In this document: piece by piece, positions 1-8,934 of the stretch
Layout: each line of letters starts with the position of its first letter
How positions within the stretch are numbered: the stretch's first letter is position 1
Source of the DNA: Arthrobacter cryoconiti
GTDB lineage: Bacteria > Actinomycetota > Actinomycetes > Actinomycetales > Micrococcaceae
DNA length: 64,000 nt
Assembly: GCF_020905375.1 (NCBI RefSeq)
Contig: NZ_JAJJBU010000003.1
Location: forward strand, 372,001 to 436,000
Direction: 5' to 3'
Position numbers and translations under genes: made by a program
Notes under the pieces: generated by a model
Seen by the model: the letters and a program-made list of their open reading frames with translations, nothing else
What the model was told of the DNA's origin: nothing
The model's database searches: none

Positions 1-1
1 T

Positions 2-2557
2 GCCGATTACGTCAAGGTGCGCGATGGCCGCAAACCACGCCTGACGCAGGCCTCAAAGATCACGTTGCTAGGTGCCAGTGCCGATAACGTCATTGTTGGT
101 GACGGTGCGGGTATCAAGTACGCAGCCAACCTTTCCTTCTTTGGGCCCGGTTCCATAACCTTTGAAGTCACTGACGGTTCCGGGCCGGATGATCCTGATG
201 GCCTGAAGTCGACGTTGACAGTCATGACGCAGGTGGAGAAGGCGCCGGATGCTGCCATCAATACTCCGCCCACTTTCAGGGGCACTACGGTAGATGTGCC
301 GCAGGCGGAAACTGTCACCCAAAACCTTGCGCCACTGGCTACCGACCCTGACCCGGGCGAGCAAGAGAAGCTCAAGTTCGCCATGGCAGGGTCAGTCCCC
401 GCAGGATTCAAGGTGTCGCTGGAAGGCACCGTGCTCACGATCTCCCAAGCTAGTGGCACCAAAGTAGGTCAGCAGGCAACAGTCCAAGTCTCCGTCACTG
501 ATGGGAAGAACCCGGCGGTGACCACAGACGTTCTGCTGAACGCCATCTCGTCTTCCAAACCGCTGACTGTGGCCAACGACGACGTTGTTTCAGACGCGCA
601 CGCTGGCCGTGCTGAGGTGATCAAGGTGCTGACAAACGACGTCAACCCGTTCCCGGACACGCCTCTTAAAGTGGTGGGAACTTCCGTTGAAACCGGTAGC
701 GCCGGCATCAGCGTTTCCAACAATGCTGACTCTGTCACAGTGAACTCCGATGAAAACTACAAGGGCACAGTTGTGGTGCGGTACGTGGTGGAGGACAAGA
801 CAGCGGATCAAGCCCGCTACGCCAACGGCCGTATCCGCATCACCATCAAGGGCAAGCCTGATGCTCCGTCCAAACCGCAGGTAGTGGAGGAGAAGGACCA
901 GTCGGTGCTGTTGTCCTGGACTTCCCCGGCGGATAACGGCTCACCCATTAGCAAATACACCGTGGCCTGGGCTGGTGGTTCGCAGGACTGCGGCACCAAC
1001 ACGTGCACCATCACCGGTTTGAAGAACGCCTTACCGTACAAATTCACTGTCACTGCCACGAACGACGTCGGCACCTCCGCGGCGTCGGCGGCGTCGGCTA
1101 CCGCTACCCCTGACCGTATACCCGATGCTCCCAACGCACCGGTGGCGAAGTTTGGCGATAAGGAAGTGGCACTGACTTGGAACACTCCGGTGGGTGAGTT
1201 CTCCGCCGTGAAGTCCTACAACGTGCAGATCTCTCCCGCCCCGGCAGGACAAAATGGGCAAAAGACTGCCGTGGTGGGCAATAGCCTCACGTGGACCGGG
1301 CTGACCAATGGCACCGCCTATCAATTCCGTGTGCAGGCTGTGAACAACGCACCGAAACCCTCAGAGTGGGGTAAATATTCGGCCTCCGAAATCCCTGCCG
1401 GAATTCCGGCAGCTCCCGGTGCCCCCACGGTGACTGCAGCACCGGCGTCCGGCGGTAACACTCAAGTAACGGTCTCTTGGGGTGAGCCGTTCACTAACGG
1501 GGACGCTATCAGTGCCTATGTGCTGGAAGTTTCGGGTGGTGGGCAGGCTACCCGCACAATTACGACCTCCGCCACGACTCAAGCCGTCAGTATCAACAAC
1601 TCCACCGCCAGCTACCAGTTCCGCGTCAATGCCAAAAATAAGGCAGGCACCAGCGCTTACGGACCGCTGTCCGCTCCGCAACGGGCAGTGGGCAAAGTGG
1701 GGATGATGGCAGCACCAGGGCTAACAATTCAAAATACGTCCGGAGCCGGTGGCGCTGTTCAGGTCACGTATTCGCCATTGGGCGAGAACCAGCTTGATGG
1801 TTACGCTGCCAGTGAGGTTACGTACTGCGTGAAGCTCTCCTCCCAAGCTTCTGAGCAGTGCGGAGTGGCTTCTGGCACCACGCTGGCTAGTCCAAACAAT
1901 GTGGATGTTTTCGCCACGGTGCGAGCCATTGGTTCAGCGGCCGGAAAACAGTCAGGTGGTGACGCCTCCCCGGCGTCTACCACCGTGCACCCCTACGGTG
2001 TGCCCGGACAAGTGTCGGTGACAGGCAGCAAGGCTGCGCAGACTGTGCTGACGCTTAGCTGGACCTGGGTCAAGCCAAACAGCAACGGCGATATTATTCG
2101 CAGATATGAGGTTAGCCTCAACGGTGGCGGCTGGACCGACGCGGGTGACGTGTATTCGTATTCAACGCCCGCAAGCGCCTTCAGCGAAAGTAAGACACTA
2201 GCGGTTCGCGCCTGCAACGCCGGGGGCTGTGGTGTGCCTTCGCCTGCTGTTACTTCCACGGCCGGCGATCCGCCAACACCTCCCGTCACGCAATGGTCCA
2301 TGACGAACATCGACAATGACAGCTGCATGGACCCGGCCGGGGGCACAAACTGGAATCCGCCGAGAAGCTGTAATGGTAGCCACTGGCTGTATCGCGGACA
2401 GACCATGACGACCAGATGCTACATCAACAGGAACGGCTCCGTGCCAGGAAAATGGTATCTACAGATTGATGGCCCTAATGCGGCAAATAACGGCTTGTAT
2501 GCGCGCTGGGACGCTTTCAGTGATGCTCAGCGTGCGCAGCCGATCCCGCCGTGCTAA
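2..2557 (+). CDS. Giant Ig-like/fibronectin type III surface protein, copy 1 (5'-truncated by window)
   Basis: The reading frame is open from base 2, and its first codons match an internal segment of the two complete paralogues downstream (…DYVKVR.G..PR.TQ…). The gene therefore starts before the window and only the C-terminal ~850 residues are seen. Visible order: the end of the Ig-like array (FGPGSITFEVTDG; TNDVNPFPDTPLK), then five FN3-type repeats, the first with a C-x4-C pair (DCGTNTC), the second with the recurring NVQISPAP motif. A C-terminal cap follows with four cysteines, the last being the final residue (PIPPC). There is no LPXTG sorting signal. It is probably an extracellular rod-like protein anchored by an N-terminal membrane helix, judging from its paralogues. 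Family assignment is firm; function (adhesin, wall-associated sensor or secretion-linked fibre) is inference. Confidence 0.9.
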   Translation, partial: ADYVKVRDGRKPRLTQASKITLLGASADNVIVGDGAGIKYAANLSFFGPGSITFEVTDGSGPDDPDGLKSTLTVMTQVEKAPDAAINTPPTFRGTTVDVPQAETVTQNLAPLATDPDPGEQEKLKFAMAGSVPAGFKVSLEGTVLTISQASGTKVGQQATVQVSVTDGKNPAVTTDVLLNAISSSKPLTVANDDVVSDAHAGRAEVIKVLTNDVNPFPDTPLKVVGTSVETGSAGISVSNNADSVTVNSDENYKGTVVVRYVVEDKTADQARYANGRIRITIKGKPDAPSKPQVVEEKDQSVLLSWTSPADNGSPISKYTVAWAGGSQDCGTNTCTITGLKNALPYKFTVTATNDVGTSAASAASATATPDRIPDAPNAPVAKFGDKEVALTWNTPVGEFSAVKSYNVQISPAPAGQNGQKTAVVGNSLTWTGLTNGTAYQFRVQAVNNAPKPSEWGKYSASEIPAGIPAAPGAPTVTAAPASGGNTQVTVSWGEPFTNGDAISAYVLEVSGGGQATRTITTSATTQAVSINNSTASYQFRVNAKNKAGTSAYGPLSAPQRAVGKVGMMAAPGLTIQNTSGAGGAVQVTYSPLGENQLDGYAASEVTYCVKLSSQASEQCGVASGTTLASPNNVDVFATVRAIGSAAGKQSGGDASPASTTVHPYGVPGQVSVTGSKAAQTVLTLSWTWVKPNSNGDIIRRYEVSLNGGGWTDAGDVYSYSTPASAFSESKTLAVRACNAGGCGVPSPAVTSTAGDPPTPPVTQWSMTNIDNDSCMDPAGGTNWNPPRSCNGSHWLYRGQTMTTRCYINRNGSVPGKWYLQIDGPNAANNGLYARWDAFSDAQRAQPIPPC

Positions 2558-2767
2558 CGCGGGCAAGCTAATGGATGGAAGTGCGCGAGCGACATGAGCG
2601 TGGTCCCATGGGTTGGCCTCCCCATTGCATTTTTGAACGGTAATACGGCAGAATCACAGATGGGGAATAAGCCCAATCGCGCGCGGAATGCCGCCGGCTA
2701 ACGTTTTGAAGTGTAAGGAAAAGATGTATCACCGTGCCCGGCACGGCGACACAGCAAGGGTGTTTGA
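2558..2767 (+). other. Intergenic spacer between giant genes 1 and 2
   Basis: This 210-bp gap is the largest between the three paralogues. I see no hairpin with a T-run and no convincing -35/-10 pair. Its downstream end supplies the AAGGG ribosome site (2756-2760) for the next gene. A promoter could lie here, since the gap is longer than the 68 bp between copies 2 and 3, but I cannot point to one. Confidence 0.4.
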
Positions 2768-5700
2768 ATGGTTTTCTCAGCTATCGTCAACAGGTCTCAA
2801 CGCAGTAAGAAAGCAATGGGTATCACCAGCGCGGCCGTGCTGGCGTCAGCACTGGTGGCAGGCGCAGTCATTTACCCTGGCTTCAATACGGCGGACGTTG
2901 TCCTCAATGACGGAAGTGTCTGGGTCACCAACAGCACCGTGAACATGGTGGGCCATCTGAACGTCCAATCGAAAGTCCTCGACGGCGGATTCACCGCAAC
3001 TACCACCGGATTTGACGTGCTCCAGAACTCCGGAACCGTCTACATGGATAACGATTCCGGCTCTCTGTTGAACCAGGTGAACGTCCCAGCAATGGCGCTG
3101 ACGTCGGACACCACTTTGGCAGGGACCAAAAAAGTATCTCTGGGCAGTGAACTGACAGTCATCACAGACCCCGCTGCCGGCAAGGTTTGGGCACTGCCCG
3201 AATCAGCCGTTTCATCGTTTAACGACAAGACCACCAAGCCGGTCCTCTCGAAAGCGACTAACGCTCAGGCCGTCGTCGGACTTAATACCACCGGTGGAGT
3301 GAGTGACGTTTTTGTCCTAGATCCCCGCGGCGGCGAATTGACCACTTTGAAGGTCAGCGCTGATGGCAAGGTGGCAGATAGCTCCACGGCCAAGCTGGAC
3401 TCTCTGCCGGATTCGGGCAAGCTCCAGCTCAGTGTGGTCGGTGACCAGCCAGTCGTTTTAGACCCAAGCATCGGTACCTTGTTTTTGCCGGGCAATAAAA
3501 AGGTTGCTGTGCCCAACGGCAAAGACGGTAAATTACAGCAGCGCAGCACCGACGGAAAATCCGTTGCTGTTGAGACGGCCAAGGGCTTGGTCCTGCAGCC
3601 ACTCGGCGGTAGTCAGGCGACCATCGTCGATGCCGGAGCCACCGGGCGGGCCATAGCCCCGGTACTCCAGGATGGCTGTGTGCACGCAGCCTGGAACGGT
3701 TCCAACAAATACTTGCATCACTGCCCTGGCCAAGAGGACAAGGTGGTGGCTGTTCCCAAAGCTGGCGGTCAAAGCGAGCTCGTTTTCCGGCAGAACCGCG
3801 ACGTTGTGGTCCTCAATGACACCGCCGGTGGCGACGTGTGGCTGGTGAACCAGAATCTGCTGCTGGTAAATAATTGGCAGGACCTGACCACGGACCAGAA
3901 AAACGCGGATAACGCCGACAAAGAGTCGGCAGACCCGAACGTGGTCAACACCTTGCCGGATAGAACAAAACCGAACCGGCCGCCAGAGGCGGTAGCCGAT
4001 TCCTTTGGCGTACGGGCGGGTAGCACCACATTGCTACCCGTGCTTTATAACGACTCCGACCCGGACGGTGACGTTCTGACCATCAGCGAGAACGCGCCTT
4101 CCATCAAAGCCGGAACACTGCAGACCGTATACGGCGGAACCGGGCTACAACTAGTGGTGCCTGCCTCCGCTGCGCCCGGAACTGAAAGTTTCAGCTACAC
4201 GGCCAGTGACGGCCGTGGTGGCACGGCGGCTGCACCGGTAAGCGTGCGCGTGGTGGCTGAGAGTGAAAATTCTGCGCCCGTCTCCCTGCGGCCCACCACG
4301 GTGGTGGTGGCACAAGGTGCGTCCATTAGCCAAAATGTGCTCGCGGACATGATCGACCCCGACGGTGATGAAATCTACCTGGTGGGAGCCACCGCGGGAG
4401 ACGCAACGGGGCAGGTGAAGTTCACCCCCAACGGCGAACTGACATATATAGACAACGGCGAAGACAGCGGCCCGAAGACCGTCACGATCAAGGTCTCCGA
4501 CACACGCGCCATTACGGAAAAAACCATCCAGGTCAGTGTCAAGCCTGCCGGCGGGGTACCGCCAATAGCAAATGCCGACTACGTGCGCGTGGTGGCCGGG
4601 CAGAGCGCCGTGGTGTCACCACTGAAGAACGATCAGGACCCCTCCGGAGGTGAGTTACGCCTGGCCAGCGTGGATAAACCAGCCAATGGCGAGGTCTCCG
4701 CCATTGCCGACAACGGTACTTTCACTTTCACTTCCACTGCCACCGGCACCGTATACCTGCCCTACCAAGTAACCAACGGCCCGCAGAGCGCCACCGGCCT
4801 GATCCGAATTGACGTGCAGCCAGCCGTAGACGCGGCGCCCATCGCCGTCAAGGACACCGCAATGCTCCCCGTGGGTGGGACCACGCTGGTGGATGTACTG
4901 GGTAATGATTCTGATTTATCCGGCGGGGTGCTGGTGGTCAAATCCGTCAGCGTTCCCGCAGGATCAGGGTTGAGCGCTAACGTCCTGGACCACCACGTAG
5001 TCAAGCTCACTGATATCAGTGATCCAGGCCAGCCGGTGACCATCACTTACACCGTCTCCAATGGTAAAGGCACAGCGACGGGAACCGTCTCCGTGGTTCG
5101 GATCCCGGCTGAATCGACACTTCAGCCGCCCGTGGCCCGCCCGGACACCGTGAACGTCCGGGTAGGTGACGTGGTGCGCATCCCCGTACTGGCAAATGAC
5201 TATGATCCCAATGGTGATGTTCTCAAACACCCGGAAATCACCCAGCGCCCTGACGAAGCAACCGGGAAACTGTGGGTTGACCAAGACGCCCTGCGCTTTT
5301 TGGCTGGCCCCACAGCTGGCAGCGTCTCTGCCATCTATAAAGTCACCAATAACTCCGGCCAAGTAGATTCGGCAGCGGTGAGCATCAATGTCATTGCCGC
5401 GGACCCTGAGCACAACCTGCCGCCGGCGCCAAAGAATGTCACAGGCCGCGTGATCGCTGGTACGGCAACGCGTATCCAGATCCCACTCGATGGCATAGAC
5501 CCCGACGGTGATTCGGTTCAGTTGATAGGCATAGGGACCCCACCCAAGCTGGGTACAGCAGTGGCTGGTAACGGCTTCATCAGCTACACGGCAGCGGGAA
5601 ATTCTGCTGGCACCGATACGTTCACCTATAGGGTCAAGGATCGTCTGGGCGCCGAAGCCGTGGGCACAGTAGAGGTGGGCATTGCCAAGGCAGCCGCCGT

Positions 5701-8700
5701 CAACCATCCACCGGAGGCAGCTGACGACTTCATCTCCATGCGCCCGGGCCGACAAGTGGCCTTGGATGTGGTGCTCAACGACTCCGACCCTGACGGTGAC
5801 AAGCTCGCCGTGGTCAAGAACGGTTTTGCGGGCCCAGAGGAGATGGCACCGCGGGTCACCGATCTGGGCCGTGTAGTCGTCACCGCACCGCAGGCAGCGG
5901 GGACGGCAACGCTGGGCTATACCGTAGCTGACCCTTCGGGGGCGAGCGATCACGGCAACATTCGCATGACTGTCACCCCTGACGCCCCTCTGCGGGCGCC
6001 GATTGCCCGCGATGACACCGTCACGACCGAAGAAGCCTTGGGTAAGAACACAGTCAATGTTCCGGTGCTCAAAAATGACGAGGACCCGGACGGCGTAGCG
6101 GAGCAACTCAAAGTCACCTTGGCCCAGACAACGCCCACGGCATCCGTCAACCAGGACGGAACGCTGCAGATTGCGCTCACTGATGGACCTCAGATGGTGG
6201 CGTACACGGTGACTGACCAGGACAAGCTGGCATCCACCGCCATTGTGTGGGTTCCCGGACTCGGCGAGCAATATCCCGTGCTGTCCAAGACGGACATCAT
6301 CAAGGTCCAGGCGGGTTCCACGGCCACTCTGCGACTGAGTGATTACGTCAAAGTCCGTGCCGGGCACACTCCTCGGGTGACACAGGTGGATAAGATCTCT
6401 TTGATCGGTGCTCCCACCACCGGCTCACTCTCCGCAGACGGCAGTTCCATTCTGTACAAGTCCAACGAGGACTTTTACGGACCTGGCTCCATCACCTTTG
6501 AAGTAACCGACGGCACCAGCCCCGAGGACCCGCAGGGTCTCAAATCCACGCTGACGGTGATGACGGATGTTCTTCCCGCCCCGGCTAAGAACCTTGCCCC
6601 CAAGTTCATCGGAACGGCGTTGAACGTGGCCCAGGTGGAATCGGTTGAGTCCAACCTTGAGCTGCTGGCTAGCGATCCGGAGAAGGATTCGCTGAAGTTC
6701 TCGCTGACGGGGAAGTCTTCGGCAGGTCTGAAGACGGAGATCAACGGGGCAGTGCTCAAAGTGACGGCAGAGAAAAATGCTGTGCTGGGATCAACGCAAA
6801 CCGTGGACGTTCAAGCGAGCGATGGCCACAATCCGCCGGTAGATGCCCAGATCACCGTGACTGTGACCTCGTCCAACAAGCCGCTGGCTGTGGCGAATGA
6901 TGATTCCGTGCCGGACGCCCACGCTGGCCGGACGGAAAGCGTGCCCGTCCTCTCCAATGACGTCAATCCGTTCCCGGACACAGCGTTGAAGATCGCCGAC
7001 GCGAAACTTGTCACCGGTGCCTCCGGCACGAAAGTCGCCGTGGCCGGGGATAAAGTCAACGTCACGGCGCCCGAGGACTTCACCGGCAACGTGGTGGTCA
7101 GTTACACCTTGGAAGACAAGACAGGCGACCCCGCACGACGCGTGAATGGGCGGATCGTGATGAACGTCAAGGGCAAGCCCGGAGTACCCACTGCTCCGCG
7201 GGTTGAAGAGGTCAAGAGCAAGCAGGTCATGCTCAAGTGGTCCACGCCGGTGGACAACGGCTCGCCGATCACCGGATATACGGTCAAGAAGAGCGACGGC
7301 GGCACGCAGAACTGTGCCACCAACACCTGTTTGATCACGGGGCTGACGAATGCCAAGCCCTACACTTTCGTTGTGAGTGCCAAAAACGCTGTGGGCGAGT
7401 CCGCAGATTCACCGGCGTCGGCCAAGGCGACGCCGGACCAGCAGCCGGACACACCGGCTGCGCCCATGGTGGTGCGCGGAGATACGCAGCTCGATGTCAG
7501 TTGGGTTACTCCTGTGGGCGAGTACTCGCCCGTCTCCAGCTATAACGTCCAGATTTCCCCGGCACCCAAGGGACAGAACCCGCAAAAGACCGGTATCAAG
7601 GGCAACAAGGTGACGTGGACGGGGCTGACCAACGGTGTGGCCTACACTTTCCGGGTACAGGCGCTCAATGCTGCACCCAACCCGTCGAACTGGAGTCCGT
7701 ACGCGCCAGTACCGGTCAAGCCTGCCGGTAAGCCGTTCACCCCAGCGGCTCCAACTACTACGTTGGTGAGTCCTGCCGGTACCACAAACCAGGTCCGCGT
7801 TGATTGGAAAGAACCCAATCTCAACGGTGGCATACTCAAAAACTACACACTCACCACGTACTTGGACGGGCAGACGAAGGGGTCGGTATCGACTACGTCG
7901 CCGACCGCCACAGTGGATCTGCCCAATGGAACCGGAGCCTATACCTTCCGGGTGGTGGCGACCACCGAAGTGAGCTCCTCCGGAGCCAGTGCGCCCTCGG
8001 CGGGCCGGCGCTCCGTGAGCAAGCCGGGCCAGGTGCAGGGAGTCACCATTGCCGAGGCCAACACCGGCGCTGCCGGAGGCAAGGTCACTGTGAACTTCAC
8101 ACCGCTTTCAGGAACGGGGACCGGCGGTTCCACCGGAGGTGAGCTGGTGTACCACGCCAAGGTGAGCTCCAATGGAACCGATGTGGTGGTCACACCCGGC
8201 GCGAGCGTCCCGGCACCCAACGGAGACGCGACTACCGTGACCGTTTACGCGAAGTCTTCGGCGTTCGCCACAGCCGGGGACGCCTCTCCGAAGTCGAATT
8301 CAGTTACGCCCTTCGGTACTCCTGGCACTGCCGGGGTGGGGGGCAGCAACGGCGGTACCGGGAGCACATCCTTTAGCTACAGTTGGAGCTTCCCCGGAGG
8401 GGCAGTGGATGCAGCCAGCGTCCAGGTCAAGGTGGGCAATGGCGGGTGGGCTTCCAAGAGCAGTAACGGCAGCGCCAGCTATAACACCGGGGGCAACGAT
8501 AAAACGGTGACCGTCTCGGTACGCTCTGTGAACTCGGTAGGCACGTTTGGTCCCATTGCGTCCAAGAATCTCTCGAGTGGACCGCCCAAGCCGCCGGCAC
8601 CTACTGAGTGGGATATGCACGCCACTCCCACGCAGACCTGTTTGGAAACCGCCTCTGGCAACTCCGACCACTTCACCCCAGGTAACCCGGCGAATTGTTC

Positions 8701-8866
8701 CTCACAATGGTTGAAGGCGAACGTGAACGTCAAGGTCAACTGCTACCGCGACTGGGGCTCAAACCGCTGGTTACACATCAGCACGCCAGGCTACGGCGGC
8801 TATGGTTTCGCCAAGGCGTCGACCACGAGTTTGGAGAGCACTCCGTCCGGCATGCCGAAGTGCTAA
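2768..8866 (+). CDS. Giant Ig-like/cadherin-like and fibronectin type III surface protein, copy 2 (2032 aa)
   Basis: The ATG at 2768 has AAGGG seven bases upstream. Residues 1-45 hold a basic N-terminus (RSQRSKK) and one hydrophobic helix (about 20-40), probably an uncleaved signal anchor. Residues about 45-395 are repetitive beta-rich sequence (LNDGSVWVTN; VFVLDPRGGEL; GGDVWLVNQN) resembling a beta-propeller. From about 400 come tandem Ig/cadherin-like repeats: eight carry variants of NDSDPDGD, an acidic loop typical of calcium-binding cadherin-like repeats, and three more are divergent. Five FN3 repeats run from about 1467 to 1940, followed by a four-cysteine cap ending in MPKC. Such FN3 proteins accompany MoxR/DUF58/transglutaminase/kinase clusters, as here. 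No enzyme motif or sortase signal is seen. Surface location is well supported; the ligand is unknown. Confidence 0.93.
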   Translation: MVFSAIVNRSQRSKKAMGITSAAVLASALVAGAVIYPGFNTADVVLNDGSVWVTNSTVNMVGHLNVQSKVLDGGFTATTTGFDVLQNSGTVYMDNDSGSLLNQVNVPAMALTSDTTLAGTKKVSLGSELTVITDPAAGKVWALPESAVSSFNDKTTKPVLSKATNAQAVVGLNTTGGVSDVFVLDPRGGELTTLKVSADGKVADSSTAKLDSLPDSGKLQLSVVGDQPVVLDPSIGTLFLPGNKKVAVPNGKDGKLQQRSTDGKSVAVETAKGLVLQPLGGSQATIVDAGATGRAIAPVLQDGCVHAAWNGSNKYLHHCPGQEDKVVAVPKAGGQSELVFRQNRDVVVLNDTAGGDVWLVNQNLLLVNNWQDLTTDQKNADNADKESADPNVVNTLPDRTKPNRPPEAVADSFGVRAGSTTLLPVLYNDSDPDGDVLTISENAPSIKAGTLQTVYGGTGLQLVVPASAAPGTESFSYTASDGRGGTAAAPVSVRVVAESENSAPVSLRPTTVVVAQGASISQNVLADMIDPDGDEIYLVGATAGDATGQVKFTPNGELTYIDNGEDSGPKTVTIKVSDTRAITEKTIQVSVKPAGGVPPIANADYVRVVAGQSAVVSPLKNDQDPSGGELRLASVDKPANGEVSAIADNGTFTFTSTATGTVYLPYQVTNGPQSATGLIRIDVQPAVDAAPIAVKDTAMLPVGGTTLVDVLGNDSDLSGGVLVVKSVSVPAGSGLSANVLDHHVVKLTDISDPGQPVTITYTVSNGKGTATGTVSVVRIPAESTLQPPVARPDTVNVRVGDVVRIPVLANDYDPNGDVLKHPEITQRPDEATGKLWVDQDALRFLAGPTAGSVSAIYKVTNNSGQVDSAAVSINVIAADPEHNLPPAPKNVTGRVIAGTATRIQIPLDGIDPDGDSVQLIGIGTPPKLGTAVAGNGFISYTAAGNSAGTDTFTYRVKDRLGAEAVGTVEVGIAKAAAVNHPPEAADDFISMRPGRQVALDVVLNDSDPDGDKLAVVKNGFAGPEEMAPRVTDLGRVVVTAPQAAGTATLGYTVADPSGASDHGNIRMTVTPDAPLRAPIARDDTVTTEEALGKNTVNVPVLKNDEDPDGVAEQLKVTLAQTTPTASVNQDGTLQIALTDGPQMVAYTVTDQDKLASTAIVWVPGLGEQYPVLSKTDIIKVQAGSTATLRLSDYVKVRAGHTPRVTQVDKISLIGAPTTGSLSADGSSILYKSNEDFYGPGSITFEVTDGTSPEDPQGLKSTLTVMTDVLPAPAKNLAPKFIGTALNVAQVESVESNLELLASDPEKDSLKFSLTGKSSAGLKTEINGAVLKVTAEKNAVLGSTQTVDVQASDGHNPPVDAQITVTVTSSNKPLAVANDDSVPDAHAGRTESVPVLSNDVNPFPDTALKIADAKLVTGASGTKVAVAGDKVNVTAPEDFTGNVVVSYTLEDKTGDPARRVNGRIVMNVKGKPGVPTAPRVEEVKSKQVMLKWSTPVDNGSPITGYTVKKSDGGTQNCATNTCLITGLTNAKPYTFVVSAKNAVGESADSPASAKATPDQQPDTPAAPMVVRGDTQLDVSWVTPVGEYSPVSSYNVQISPAPKGQNPQKTGIKGNKVTWTGLTNGVAYTFRVQALNAAPNPSNWSPYAPVPVKPAGKPFTPAAPTTTLVSPAGTTNQVRVDWKEPNLNGGILKNYTLTTYLDGQTKGSVSTTSPTATVDLPNGTGAYTFRVVATTEVSSSGASAPSAGRRSVSKPGQVQGVTIAEANTGAAGGKVTVNFTPLSGTGTGGSTGGELVYHAKVSSNGTDVVVTPGASVPAPNGDATTVTVYAKSSAFATAGDASPKSNSVTPFGTPGTAGVGGSNGGTGSTSFSYSWSFPGGAVDAASVQVKVGNGGWASKSSNGSASYNTGGNDKTVTVSVRSVNSVGTFGPIASKNLSSGPPKPPAPTEWDMHATPTQTCLETASGNSDHFTPGNPANCSSQWLKANVNVKVNCYRDWGSNRWLHISTPGYGGYGFAKASTTSLESTPSGMPKC

Positions 8867-8934
8867 ACCATTTTGATTTGAGCGCCTTTTCCGTCACACT
8901 TCGAGTAATCTTCGCCGCTAAATAAGGATATTTG

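Noticed and set aside
4964-6367. Open frame of 467 codons on the minus strand inside giant gene 2
   Set aside because: It is antisense to a strong coding frame with clear domains, has no recognisable protein pattern and is explained by GC-rich codon use.
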